Positions 24,680-33,769 are shown, numbered from the stretch's first letter. The stretch is 43,498 nt of DNA from an uncultured bacterium (GCA_905215775.1 CAJMRM010000020.1:1-43498); one strand, 5' to 3'. Notes: a model not told the origin generated them from the letters alone. Numbers and translations are program-made.

Positions 24680-25642
24680 TCAGTTCCCTGCCCCCTGCTC
24701 CTCCCTCAGGCGTTCTGCCAATTCGCAGAGTTTTCTCAGCCGGTGGTTGACCCCCGACTTTCCGACAGGCGGTTCCAGGTCTTCACCCAGTTCTTTCAGC
24801 GTCGCTTCCGGTTTTTCAAGCCTCGCCCTTGCGATCTGCGCCAGTCCCGGCGGCAGGCTCTCGAATCCGGCCGTATCCCGAATGTATACAATATCGTTGA
24901 TCTGCTTCACCGCAGCAGACACTGTTTTATTGATGTTGGCGGTCTCACAGTTTACCTGGCGGTTGACATTTCCCCTCATCTCCTTCAGGATCCGGATATT
25001 TTCCAGCTCCATCAATGACAGGTGGGCCTCCATCACATTCAGCATATCGACGATCTGACTTCCCTCTTTAATATATGCCACATAGTACCGTTTCCGCATG
25101 ACAATTTTTGCCTCCACGTCAAACGTCGCCATAATGGACTGGATCTGCCTGGCCTTTGGCTCTGTCGCACAGACGATCTCAAAGTGGTAAAACTTTTCCG
25201 GATCGCTGATGGAGCCGGACGCCAGGAAAGCGCCCCTCAAAAACGCGCGGCGGCAGCACGGGTTCTGTACTACTACGTTTCCGACCACAGAAAGGTTTTC
25301 CCCAATCTCCCCTTCCTCGGAAAGCAGCTTTGTGGCCTTCAATACGCGGAGCGCATCCTCATGCTGTTTTACACAGACGGAATAGACCCGGTTTTTTCCC
25401 AGGTGCGCGTTCCTGCGGATCGATATGTCAGCTTCTATATTAAATGTTTTTTTCAATAAAGTAAAGCACTTTCTTGCAACTGTTACATTTTCCGTATGGA
25501 TCTTAATGGTATACCGGTCGTCCCCCGATATCTGGATCCCTCCGCAAAGGCTTAAGATCGCCGCGATCTCTGCGATCTGGCAGTGTCTGGCAGGGCTCAT
25601 CTGCCGGGACAGCTCTTCTTTGATTCTGGCAGAAAATGACAT
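24680..25642 (-). CDS. whiA: WhiA family DNA-binding protein
   Basis: The 320 residues combine an N-terminal degenerate LAGLIDADG-like domain (SFSARIKEELSRQ, CCRRAFLRGAFLASGSISDP) and a C-terminal helix-turn-helix (LPPGLAQIARARLEKPEATLKELGEDLEPPVGKSGVNHRLRKL). WhiA is a sporulation regulator in Streptomyces and a division/chromosome-segregation factor in Firmicutes. Its ATG abuts the rapZ stop codon with no gap. It sits at the usual place between rapZ and the crh-like gene. Confidence 0.95.
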   Translation of the reverse strand: MSFSARIKEELSRQMSPARHCQIAEIAAILSLCGGIQISGDDRYTIKIHTENVTVARKCFTLLKKTFNIEADISIRRNAHLGKNRVYSVCVKQHEDALRVLKATKLLSEEGEIGENLSVVGNVVVQNPCCRRAFLRGAFLASGSISDPEKFYHFEIVCATEPKARQIQSIMATFDVEAKIVMRKRYYVAYIKEGSQIVDMLNVMEAHLSLMELENIRILKEMRGNVNRQVNCETANINKTVSAAVKQINDIVYIRDTAGFESLPPGLAQIARARLEKPEATLKELGEDLEPPVGKSGVNHRLRKLCELAERLREEQGAGN

Positions 25643-26512
25643 CTATCTCACTCCATCCACATCTGCATCCCGGTGCTCCATGCGCACCTCATACCGTTCC
25701 GCCTCTTTCAGGCGCTTAAATACCTCGTGGGCAATGGCCACAGACCGGTGTTTTCCTCCGGTGCAGCCCACGGCGATCACCAGCTGGTTTTTCCCCTCCT
25801 GCTCATACCTGGGGATCAGGAAGGTGAGAAGGTCCATGAGCTTTTCTAAAAACTCCGCGGCCGTTCCTCCCTGCATCACATAATCCCGCACCGGCTCCTC
25901 CATCCCCGTGTGGAACCGCAGCTCCTCCACATAATAGGGGTTCGGCAGGAACCGCACGTCAAACACCAGATCTGCGTCCGACGGGATCCCGTATTTAAAG
26001 CCGAAGCTCAGGACCGTGATGAACAGGCTGCTTTTTTCCCGGTCCCTGGAAAACAGCGTTCCGATCTCCTTTTTCAGCTCCTTTGTCAGAAGCTTGCTGG
26101 TGTCCAGCACATAATCGGCCTCTTCCTTCAAAAAGGCCAGCTTCTCCCGTTCCAGGCCGATGCCCTTTTCCACCCGGCCGGACCGGGACAGGGGATGGCT
26201 CCTCCTGGTCTCCTTATACCGCTTTATGAGCACCTGGTCACTGGACTCTAAAAACAGGATCTCAAAGGGATAGGAGTTCTCCCTCCATTTATTGATAATG
26301 GTCTGCAGCTGGGGCAGCTCCCGCCCGCTGCGTATGTCGATGCCCAGGGCAATGTCGCTGGCGTTGTTTTCATCCCTTAAGGTCAGCTCTGCAAATTTTT
26401 CAATGAGCAGGATGGGCAGGTTATCCACGCAGTAAAAGCCCATGTCCTCGAAAAACTTCAGCGCCGTCGATTTTCCCGCGCCCGACATTCCCGTCACAAT
26501 GATCAGTCTCAC
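25643..26512 (-). CDS. rapZ: RNase adapter RapZ / YvcJ nucleotide-binding protein
   Basis: This 289-residue P-loop protein has Walker A GMSGAGKS (residues 8-15), a DNLPILLIEKFAEL segment, LDTSKLLTKELKKE in the middle and the C-terminal GCTGGKHRSVAIAHE motif. It binds GTP/ATP. In E. coli RapZ controls glucosamine-6-phosphate synthase mRNA, while in Bacillus YvcJ affects competence. The start is GTG 26512 with AGGAGGAT 7 nt upstream. No yvcK gene lies between it and whiA. Confidence 0.95.
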   Translation of the reverse strand: MRLIIVTGMSGAGKSTALKFFEDMGFYCVDNLPILLIEKFAELTLRDENNASDIALGIDIRSGRELPQLQTIINKWRENSYPFEILFLESSDQVLIKRYKETRRSHPLSRSGRVEKGIGLEREKLAFLKEEADYVLDTSKLLTKELKKEIGTLFSRDREKSSLFITVLSFGFKYGIPSDADLVFDVRFLPNPYYVEELRFHTGMEEPVRDYVMQGGTAAEFLEKLMDLLTFLIPRYEQEGKNQLVIAVGCTGGKHRSVAIAHEVFKRLKEAERYEVRMEHRDADVDGVR

Positions 26513-26524
26513 GGCCGTATCCTC

Positions 26525-27388
26525 CTAAAATTCGCCCAAAAGCTTTACCTCCAGCTCCAGCTCCACACCCGACTGCTCCAGCACCCGCCGCTTCACTTCC
26601 ATACAAAGCTCATAGATCTCCGATGCCGTGGCTCCGTTCCGGTTGATGACGAAGCCCGCGTGCTTTTCGGACACGGCGGCTCCCCCCAGAGAAAAGCCCT
26701 TAAGACCGGCTTCCTGGATCAGCTGGCCCGCAAAGTGGCCCTGGGGCCTTTTAAAGGTGCTGCCGGCACTGGGGTATTCCAGCGGCTGCTTTTCCCTGCG
26801 CTTTGCAAAAAGCTCGTCCATCCTTGCCTTTATGGCCTCCGGCTCCCCGCCGGTTAAGGCGTATTCCGCCTCCAGCACCACATACCCGCTTCCAGGAATG
26901 CAGCTGGTACGGTAGCCCAGCTCCAGCTCCTCTGCCGGGATCCTCCTTACCTGGCCCTCCGGCGTCAGCACCGTGGCCGACAAAAGCACATCCTTCGTTT
27001 CCGAGCCGTAGGCCCCGGCGTTCATCACGCAGGCTCCTCCCACGGTCCCGGGGATCCCGGCGGCAAATTCCAGCCCCGTAAGGCCGCATTTCAAGGCCAT
27101 GCTGGCCGCCCTTGAAAGCAGCACGCCGGCGCCGGCCCGGAGGATCTCCCCTTCTGTCTCCAGCCGGTCAAACCGGCCCGTGCCGATCATAAGACCGGGA
27201 TATCCCCGGTCACTGACCAGAAGATTGCTCCCATTGCCCAGGATGTACCAGGGCATTCCGGCCTTCCGGCAGAGAGATACCAGGGCCCCCAGTTCATCCG
27301 CCGTTTCCGGCTCCGCGTACCAGGCAGCCGGTCCTCCGGCCCGGAACGAGGTATGTACCTTCATTGGTTCATTGATCCTTACTTCCAT
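26525..27388 (-). CDS. murB: UDP-N-acetylenolpyruvoylglucosamine reductase MurB
   Basis: This 287-residue flavoenzyme reduces UDP-GlcNAc-enolpyruvate to UDP-MurNAc in peptidoglycan synthesis. FAD-binding segments are THTSFRAGGPA-like (here VHTSFRAGGPAAW), LGNGSNLLVSD and GIPGTVGGACVMNAGAYG. The catalytic Ser lies in YPSAGSTFKRP, and KHAGFVINRNGAT follows. The absence of the extra C-terminal tyrosine loop marks it as type II. The ribosome site AGGAGG precedes ATG 27388. Confidence 0.96.
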   Translation of the reverse strand: MEVRINEPMKVHTSFRAGGPAAWYAEPETADELGALVSLCRKAGMPWYILGNGSNLLVSDRGYPGLMIGTGRFDRLETEGEILRAGAGVLLSRAASMALKCGLTGLEFAAGIPGTVGGACVMNAGAYGSETKDVLLSATVLTPEGQVRRIPAEELELGYRTSCIPGSGYVVLEAEYALTGGEPEAIKARMDELFAKRREKQPLEYPSAGSTFKRPQGHFAGQLIQEAGLKGFSLGGAAVSEKHAGFVINRNGATASEIYELCMEVKRRVLEQSGVELELEVKLLGEF

Positions 27389-27399
27389 GAAACCTCCTG

Positions 27400-28326
27400 T
27401 CAGCTCTTCTTAGCCAGGTTCGCCTGAACCCGGTTATAAAGCTCTCTGGCCGCATTGTAGCCCATTTTTTTCTGGCGGTAATTGACGGCTGCCGACTCCA
27501 CGATCACCGCCAGGTTCCTTCCCGGACGGATGGGGATGTCGTGGCAGATCACCTTGTTGCCCAGGAATTCCGTATACTGGTCTTCCATGCCCAGGCGGTC
27601 GTATTCCTTGCTCTTATCCCATTCCTCCAGACGGATCACCATATTGATGGACTGGGTATCCTTGACGCTCTCCACACCGAACAAGGTCTTCACGTCGATG
27701 ATCCCGATGCCCCGGAGCTCGATGAAATATTTGGTGATGTCGGGGGCGGAGCCCACCAGAGTCTCGTCGCTCACCTTCCGGATCTCCACCACGTCGTCGC
27801 TCACCAGCCGGTGTCCCCGTTTAATAAGCTCCAGAGCCGCCTCGCTCTTTCCGATTCCGCTTTCTCCCGTAATGAGAACGCCCTCGCCGAACACATCCAC
27901 CAGAACGCCGTGGATGCTGATGCAGGGCGCCAGCTTGGCCTTTAACCAGCGGGTCACCTCCGCCATCACGTCCGAGGTGGGCTTTGCAGAGGACAGGCAG
28001 GGAACGCCATAATGGCAGCAGAGAGCCAGCACATCCTCACCCGGCTCCTGGCCGCGGCAGAATACGATACATGGGATCTTGCTGGACAGAAGCTTGTCAT
28101 ACATGGCCCTGCGCCGTTCCGTGGTGAGGCCGGACAGATAAGCCAGCTCCACATTTCCCAGCATCTGGACCCTCTCATTGTCAAAGTGATCGTAAAAGCC
28201 CGTCAGCTGCAGCGCCGGGCGGTTTACATCCGGATGGGATAAAACGATCTTATCGGTATCGATCTCCGGCGTAAGATTTCTGAAATCCATTTTCTTGATC
28301 AGTTCCGTAATGGTAACCCCGTACAT
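27400..28326 (-). CDS. hprK: HPr kinase/phosphorylase HprK
   Basis: This 308-residue bifunctional enzyme phosphorylates and dephosphorylates Ser46 of HPr and Crh, the switch of carbon catabolite repression in Firmicutes. Walker A is GESGIGKS (154-161), preceded by the HGV segment that holds the catalytic His140-containing motif, and followed by LVSDDVV. The second signature is ELRGIGIIDVKTLFG. It starts 1 nt after the uvrC stop (28328), and its ribosome site AAGGAG lies within uvrC. Its likely local partner is the Crh-like protein 3 kb downstream. Confidence 0.96.
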   Translation of the reverse strand: MYGVTITELIKKMDFRNLTPEIDTDKIVLSHPDVNRPALQLTGFYDHFDNERVQMLGNVELAYLSGLTTERRRAMYDKLLSSKIPCIVFCRGQEPGEDVLALCCHYGVPCLSSAKPTSDVMAEVTRWLKAKLAPCISIHGVLVDVFGEGVLITGESGIGKSEAALELIKRGHRLVSDDVVEIRKVSDETLVGSAPDITKYFIELRGIGIIDVKTLFGVESVKDTQSINMVIRLEEWDKSKEYDRLGMEDQYTEFLGNKVICHDIPIRPGRNLAVIVESAAVNYRQKKMGYNAARELYNRVQANLAKKS

Positions 28327-28327
28327 A

Positions 28328-30289
28328 TTATTCTCCTTCCTGGCAATTCATTCCCGGGTCCGCCGCTTCATTGGCGTTTTCCGCCGGCCCCCCGTGGAAA
28401 AATCCATACACACTCTCTGCCGCCCTCCGGTTCATTCCCTCCGTGGAGGAAAGCTCCTCCAGGCTGGCGTCCCGGACCGCCTCCAGGGACTTGAACCGGC
28501 GCATCAGCGCCTTTCTCCTGGCAGGCCCGATCCCCTCGATGTCGTCCAGGACCGAGCGGACCTGCCCCCGGCTCCTCAGGCTCCGATGGTATTCAATGGC
28601 AAACCGGTGGGCCTCATCCTGGATCCTGGTGATCAGCTTAAAGCCCTCGCTGTACCGGTCAATGGGGATCTCCGCATTCTGGTAATAGAGCCCCCGGGTC
28701 CTGTGATTGTCGTCCTTGACCATGCCGCAGACCGGGATGGAGATCCCCAGCCGCTCCAGGACCTTTATGGCCACATTCACCTGGCCCCTTCCGCCGTCCA
28801 TCATGATCAAGTCCGGAAAACGGGTAAAGCTTCCGAACCGATCCAGATCTCCCGGCGTCCCCTCCTGCGTCTCCGTTTCCATGAGCTCCTGCCGCTCAGA
28901 CAGGCCGTGCTCAAACCGTCTGGTGAGCACCTCCTCCATGGAGGCGTAGTCGTTGGGCCCCTGGACCGTTTTGATCTTAAACTTCCGGTAATCGTTGCGC
29001 CTGGGCCTTCCGTCCTCATAGACCACCATGGAGCCCACCGACTCAAAGCCGCTGATGTTGGAGATATCGAAGGCCTCGATCCGCTTCACTCCGGAAAGCC
29101 CCAGCCATTCTCCCACCTGGTTCATGGCCCCGATGGTCTTAAGCTCTTCCCGCTTGATCTTTTCCTTATCCTGGGACAGCACTAACAGAGCATTCTTTGC
29201 CGCCAGCTCCACCAGCCGCTCCTTCTGGCCCTTTTTGGGGATCACAAATTTTACATTCTGGCCGCGGCGCTTTGTGAGCCACTGGCTCACCAGCTCCATT
29301 TCCTCAAATTCCTGCTGGACCCAGACCTCCCTGGGAATAAACGGCGTTCCGGCGTAAAACTGCTTTACGAAGCTGCCGATGATCTGGCTGTCGTCCCCGG
29401 CAGTGGAGGCCGATATGTGGAAATGCTCCCGTCCGATGAGCTTTCCGTCCCGGACAAAGAACACCTGGACCACCGCATCCTCGCTGTCCCTGGCCATGGC
29501 GATGATATCCCGGTCCTCCATGCTCTGGCTGGTGATCTTCTGCTTCTGGGCCACCTGCTTTACACTGTTCAGAAGCTCCCGGTATTCGATGGCCTTTTCA
29601 AAATCCATCCCATCGGAGGCCTGCATCATCTTTTCCTCCAGCATAGAGAGGACCGGCTCATATTTTCCGTTTAAAAAATCCAGGGTCTGGGCCACGGCCT
29701 TTCCATACTCCTCCTGGGAAATATAGCCCTGGCAGGGGGCCTGGCACTGCTTAATGTGGTAATTGAGACAGGGCCGTTCCTTCCCTATGTCCTGGGGAAG
29801 CCGCCTGGCACAGGTACGGAGCTTCCAAAGCTTCTGGATCAGGTCGATGGTATCCTTTACCGCCCCGGCGCTGGTGTAAGGGCCGAAGTACCGGCACTTA
29901 TCCTTTTTCATGGTCCGGGAAAACAGGACCCTGGGAAAGGCCTCGTCCATGGTCACCTTAATATAAGGATACGTTTTGTCATCCTTCAGCATGGTGTTGT
30001 ATCTGGGACGGTGCTCCTTGATCAGGTTACATTCCAGGACCAGGGCCTCCAGCTCTGAATCTGTAATGATATACTCGAACCGGGCGATCCGGGACACCAT
30101 TTTTTCGATCTTGGCCGTCTTGCTGCGGCTTTCCTGGAAATACTGGCGCACCCGGTTTTTCAGACTGACGGCCTTTCCCACATAAATGATCTCGTCATGC
30201 CTGTCGTGCATGATATAAACTCCCGGCGAAGCTGGGAGTTTTTTCAGTTCCTCTTCTATATTAAAACCGTTCTCATCCTTCTCTGTCAA
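28328..30289 (-). CDS. uvrC: Excinuclease ABC subunit UvrC
   Basis: This 653-residue nucleotide-excision-repair nuclease has an N-terminal GIY-YIG nuclease (SPGVYIMHDRHDEIIYVGKA, about residues 16-35), a Cys-rich stretch (CARRLPQDIGKERPCLNYHIKQCQAPC), a UVR domain (ASDGMDFEKAIEYRELL), and an RNase-H-like 5' nuclease (IEAFDISNISG, later LIMMDGGRGQV). A C-terminal double helix-hairpin-helix (IEGIGPARRKALMRRF) completes it. It overlaps the DUF1653 gene by 4 nt. Confidence 0.97.
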   Translation of the reverse strand: MTEKDENGFNIEEELKKLPASPGVYIMHDRHDEIIYVGKAVSLKNRVRQYFQESRSKTAKIEKMVSRIARFEYIITDSELEALVLECNLIKEHRPRYNTMLKDDKTYPYIKVTMDEAFPRVLFSRTMKKDKCRYFGPYTSAGAVKDTIDLIQKLWKLRTCARRLPQDIGKERPCLNYHIKQCQAPCQGYISQEEYGKAVAQTLDFLNGKYEPVLSMLEEKMMQASDGMDFEKAIEYRELLNSVKQVAQKQKITSQSMEDRDIIAMARDSEDAVVQVFFVRDGKLIGREHFHISASTAGDDSQIIGSFVKQFYAGTPFIPREVWVQQEFEEMELVSQWLTKRRGQNVKFVIPKKGQKERLVELAAKNALLVLSQDKEKIKREELKTIGAMNQVGEWLGLSGVKRIEAFDISNISGFESVGSMVVYEDGRPRRNDYRKFKIKTVQGPNDYASMEEVLTRRFEHGLSERQELMETETQEGTPGDLDRFGSFTRFPDLIMMDGGRGQVNVAIKVLERLGISIPVCGMVKDDNHRTRGLYYQNAEIPIDRYSEGFKLITRIQDEAHRFAIEYHRSLRSRGQVRSVLDDIEGIGPARRKALMRRFKSLEAVRDASLEELSSTEGMNRRAAESVYGFFHGGPAENANEAADPGMNCQEGE

Positions 30290-30825
30290 CGCAGCCGCTC
30301 CCCATCAAATTTTTTCAGCATCCGCACATGCTGGCGGATCCCGGCGATCTGTTCCGCCGCCGAATCTCCCTGGGGACGGATATCCAGGACCATGCAGATA
30401 TCGTCCACTTCCTTCTGTCCCGCCTTCTGGGAAAGCCTGGCCAGGGCTTCCAGCATCTTATCGTAGTTCCGCACATCCATGGCGTCAAAAAACTCCAGGA
30501 GATCGGGATTCATGGGCTTCTCCTCCTGGGAGCCCGTTCCCTCCCTAAGAGATCCCGGCCCAGTCTCCTCCCCGCCCTGAGATCCCGGCTCCATTACCCG
30601 TTCAAACCGGAAGTTCTGGTCTGCATCTGGATATTTCTCCCGGTCCACCTCTTCCATGAACATGGACAGGGGACGGACCCATACCTTAAAATCCCCGTAC
30701 AAAGCCTGGTAGACCACCATGGCCTCTCCTGTTTCCGAGTGGGAGGCCACAGCCACGATCTGGTACATCTTATTTTTAAAATGCCGGTAAAGCTCTCCCG
30801 GCGCCGGTAAACTTCTCTGCTCCAT
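30286..30825 (-). CDS. DUF1653 domain protein with C-terminal extension
   Basis: The protein is 179 residues. Residues 6-75 are a DUF1653 domain (GELYRHFKNKMYQIVAVASHSETGE, then VVYQALYG and VWVRPLSMF), usually a stand-alone small protein of about 70-80 residues. A polar Gly/Glu/Ser linker runs to about residue 105, and a helical C-terminal part (FFDAMDVRNYDKMLEALARLSQ...) has no family I recognise. The function is unknown. It is co-translated with uvrC (ATGA overlap) and lies 10 nt after the glycoside-hydrolase-like gene. Confidence 0.8.
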   Translation of the reverse strand: MEQRSLPAPGELYRHFKNKMYQIVAVASHSETGEAMVVYQALYGDFKVWVRPLSMFMEEVDREKYPDADQNFRFERVMEPGSQGGEETGPGSLREGTGSQEEKPMNPDLLEFFDAMDVRNYDKMLEALARLSQKAGQKEVDDICMVLDIRPQGDSAAEQIAGIRQHVRMLKKFDGERLR

Positions 30826-30835
30826 CTGTTCCTCC

Positions 30836-32086
30836 CTACTGGGCCTCTTCCTTAAAATGATACCGGTTTGCGGCGCTCCACAGCATCCACTCGTCGTATC
30901 CGGCGTCCTTTACGGCCTGGATCTGCCGCTGGACCTCATTATATCCATAGGGGATATAATTTCCCTCGCCCAGGTAAGAGGCCGTAAAATCCTGGAGCCA
31001 GGGCCGGACAATGGCCTGGCTGCTCACATGGCCGTCGGCCTCCGCTGCCTGATCCATGACCAGCTGGGACTTTTTCAGCGCCTCCAGCACTGTCTCATAA
31101 GGCATGGTATCCGGGTGCTCGAGACCGAAATTTCCCGGTCCGTAATGGGACGGGTAGATCATGGGACAGATATAATCCAGATGCTTGGCCATCTCCGTAT
31201 AGACCTGGCCAACGGCCTGGGCGTCGATGTCGCTGCCGATGATGGTGCCGAATACGTCGGCTGATACGAAAAGCCCCTGGGAGGCCAGGTTCTCATAGGC
31301 GTACTTTACAAATTCCGTGATCACGTCGGTTTTGCTGCGGCCTCCGGTCACCGCCTCGTCAAAGACCACATCCCGCATGGTCCCTTCGGTGGAAAAACGG
31401 ATATAATCGAACTGGACCTCGTCAAAGCCGGCCTCCTTCGCCTCCGTTCCCACCTCCACCAGGTAGTCCCAGACCTCCTTCCGGTAGGGGTCCACCCAGG
31501 CCATTCCCTGGCGGTCCCTGTACAGGCTTCCGTCGGCCAGATGAAGGCTCCACTCCGGCTTTTTCTCCGCCAGCCAGGGATCCCGGAAGGCCACCACACG
31601 GGCGATCACATACAGGCCGCGTTCCTTTAAGGAAGTAATAAGACTCTTCATATCCTGGACATAGGGGCGGCAGGCTCCGATCTCCGACGCCACCGGAGAA
31701 TCCACCGGACAGGTGATCCGGCCCTGGTCGTCCTTAAAATCAATGACCACCGTGTTGATCTCCGTCCCGGCGGCGCTGTCTAAAATATTCTGGAACAGCT
31801 CCGTGCTGCCGGCCATGGGACCGGAAATATAGATCCCCCGGACCTTCACGGCCTCCCTCCCGGGAAGCGCCGGATTGTTTTCATCCACGATCCGTAAGGA
31901 TACGGTCCTGTCCTTATCAGGTCCCACATTTTCAATGACCTTGATCCCGCTGGTTTCCTCCACGGCGGGACTTTCCTCCACGGTTTCTGTCTCCGCCGGA
32001 CTGGTCTCCTCCTCCGGCGCAGGCCTGGAACAGCCGGTCAGGGCCAGAAGACCGGCCATGGAAAATGCAAATAACCATTTTTTCAT
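30836..32086 (-). CDS. Putative glycoside hydrolase lipoprotein (DUF4015-type)
   Basis: This 416-residue protein has a lipoprotein signal ending in LTGC (Cys19) and a Glu/Thr/Pro-rich linker to about residue 45. A TIM-barrel domain of the putative-glycoside-hydrolase family (PF13200) follows: VRGIYISGPMAGS, NTVVIDFKDDQGRI, VIARVVAFRDPWLA, WVDPYRKEVWDYLVEV, FDEVQFDYIRFS and ICPMIYPSHYGPG. Acidic residues on strand ends (Asp of FKDD, Asp of FDYIRF) are candidate catalytic groups. It is probably surface-anchored and acts on an envelope polysaccharide; the substrate is unknown. It heads the uvrC-hprK-murB gene run. Confidence 0.85.
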   Translation of the reverse strand: MKKWLFAFSMAGLLALTGCSRPAPEEETSPAETETVEESPAVEETSGIKVIENVGPDKDRTVSLRIVDENNPALPGREAVKVRGIYISGPMAGSTELFQNILDSAAGTEINTVVIDFKDDQGRITCPVDSPVASEIGACRPYVQDMKSLITSLKERGLYVIARVVAFRDPWLAEKKPEWSLHLADGSLYRDRQGMAWVDPYRKEVWDYLVEVGTEAKEAGFDEVQFDYIRFSTEGTMRDVVFDEAVTGGRSKTDVITEFVKYAYENLASQGLFVSADVFGTIIGSDIDAQAVGQVYTEMAKHLDYICPMIYPSHYGPGNFGLEHPDTMPYETVLEALKKSQLVMDQAAEADGHVSSQAIVRPWLQDFTASYLGEGNYIPYGYNEVQRQIQAVKDAGYDEWMLWSAANRYHFKEEAQ

Positions 32087-32189
32087 CGTATCGTTCCTCT
32101 TTACAAGCAGAATTCTGCGTATTTTTTTCCGTTATTTCTATATTAACATAAGTATAGGCATTTAGGAAAGAAAAAAATTCAAAAAACCT

Positions 32190-32219
32190 CTGTTCAAAAC
32201 CCTCTTTTTGTACGATAAT
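32190..32219 (+). promoter_or_regulatory. Possible promoter for the DUF1846 gene
   Basis: GATAAT at 32214-32219 is a good -10 box. The -35 position 17 bp upstream (TGTTCA) is weak. The 187-nt divergent region is strongly A/T-rich between 32110 and 32215. I could not assign a convincing promoter to the opposite (lipoprotein) gene. Confidence 0.35.
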
Positions 32220-32273
32220 AGGAATGTATGCGAAAATCTATGGCAGACCACAGGAGGAGGATCATAAAAACAC

Positions 32274-33746
32274 ATGAGAAAGCAAGGGTTTGACAATAAC
32301 AAATATCTGGCCATGCAGTCCGACCACATCCGTGAGCGGATCAGCCAGTTTGGAGATAAACTGTATCTGGAATTCGGCGGAAAGCTTTTTGACGACTACC
32401 ATGCCTCCCGGGTGCTCCCGGGCTTTGAGCCCGACAGCAAGCTGCGGATGCTGATGCAGCTTTCCGACCAGGCGGAGATCATCATCGCCGTCAGCGCCGC
32501 CGACATCACAAAAAATAAGATCCGTTACGATCTGGGCATCACCTACGACGTGGACGTTCTTCGGCTTATCCATGCCTTTACGGATCGGGGGCTTTATGTG
32601 GGAAGCGTCGTCATCACCCACTACTCCGACCTGCCGGCCATCCTCCAGTTTAAGACAAAGCTGGAGAAAATGGGGATCCGGGTCTACCGTCACTACACCA
32701 TCGACGGCTATCCCAGCAACATCCCCCTGATCGTCAGCGACGAGGGCTTCGGGAAAAACGACTATATCGAAACGGAGCGGCCTCTGGTGGTGGTAACGGC
32801 TCCCGGACCCGGGAGCGGAAAGATGGCTACCTGCCTCTCCCAGCTCTACCACGAAAATAAGCGGGGCATCAAGGCCGGCTACGCCAAATTCGAGACCTTC
32901 CCCGTCTGGAACCTGCCCTTAAAGCATCCGGTGAATCTGGCCTACGAAGCGGCCACGGCCGATCTCAATGACGTGAACATGATCGACCCCTTCCATCTGG
33001 AGGCCTACGGCACCACCACGGTCAACTACAACCGGGATGTGGAGATCTTCCCGGTCTTAAGCGCTATTTTTGAAGGGATCTTCGGAGAATGTCCCTATAA
33101 ATCTCCCACGGACATGGGTGTCAATATGAACGGCTTCTGCATCATGGATGACGAGGCCTGCCGGGAGGCCTCCCGCCAGGAGATCATCCGCCGCTATTAC
33201 CAGGCTCTTGGAAAAATCGTGGACGACGAGTCTGCCCGGAGCGAGGCATATAAGATCGAGCTGATCATGAAGCAGGCGAAGATCACCACCGATGACCGTC
33301 CGGTGGTCCCGGCTGCCCTTTCCCTGGCCCGGTCCCTGGGCGCTCCGGCCGCCGCCCTTGAGCTGCCCGACGGAAAGATCGTCCTTGGAAAGACCAAAGA
33401 GCTCCTTGGCGCATCCGCTGCCGTTCTTTTAAATGCCATCAAAGAGCTGGGCGGCATTGACCATGACCTGGATCTCATCTCTCCCGAATCCATCGCGCCC
33501 ATCCAGGAGCTGAAGGTCCGGTATCTTGGGAGCACCAATCCCAGGCTCCACACCGACGAGGTCCTCATTGCCCTGTCCACCTGCGCCGCCACGGACCAGA
33601 ACGCCAGGACAGCCCTGGAGCAGCTTCCAAAGCTCAGAGGCTGCCAGGTCCACACCTCCGTCCTCTTATCGGATGTGGACACCAATATCTTTAAAAAGCT
33701 GGGGATCGAGCTGACGTGTGAACCAGTCCAGGAGGATAAGAAATAG
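32274..33746 (+). CDS. DUF1846 family protein
   Basis: This 490-residue protein matches the DUF1846 family along its length, from GFDNNKYLAMQSDHIRERI at the N-terminus through LYLEFGGKLFDDYHASRVLPGF, DITKNKIRYDLGITYD and VTAPGPGSGKMATCLSQLYH (a P-loop-like Gly-rich turn) to LRGCQVHTSVLLSDVD. Structures exist for family members but no activity is established, to my knowledge. It is cytosolic, with no signal peptide or membrane helices. An AGGAGGAGG lies 13 nt before the ATG, farther than normal. It is followed by its own terminator. Confidence 0.9.
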   Translation: MRKQGFDNNKYLAMQSDHIRERISQFGDKLYLEFGGKLFDDYHASRVLPGFEPDSKLRMLMQLSDQAEIIIAVSAADITKNKIRYDLGITYDVDVLRLIHAFTDRGLYVGSVVITHYSDLPAILQFKTKLEKMGIRVYRHYTIDGYPSNIPLIVSDEGFGKNDYIETERPLVVVTAPGPGSGKMATCLSQLYHENKRGIKAGYAKFETFPVWNLPLKHPVNLAYEAATADLNDVNMIDPFHLEAYGTTTVNYNRDVEIFPVLSAIFEGIFGECPYKSPTDMGVNMNGFCIMDDEACREASRQEIIRRYYQALGKIVDDESARSEAYKIELIMKQAKITTDDRPVVPAALSLARSLGAPAAALELPDGKIVLGKTKELLGASAAVLLNAIKELGGIDHDLDLISPESIAPIQELKVRYLGSTNPRLHTDEVLIALSTCAATDQNARTALEQLPKLRGCQVHTSVLLSDVDTNIFKKLGIELTCEPVQEDKK

Positions 33747-33769
33747 CAGTTTTCTGCGTTTTCTTATGG

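Noticed and set aside
28295..29185. 296-codon plus-strand frame opposite uvrC
   Set aside because: It is antisense to conserved UvrC nuclease and HhH segments, with no ribosome site.
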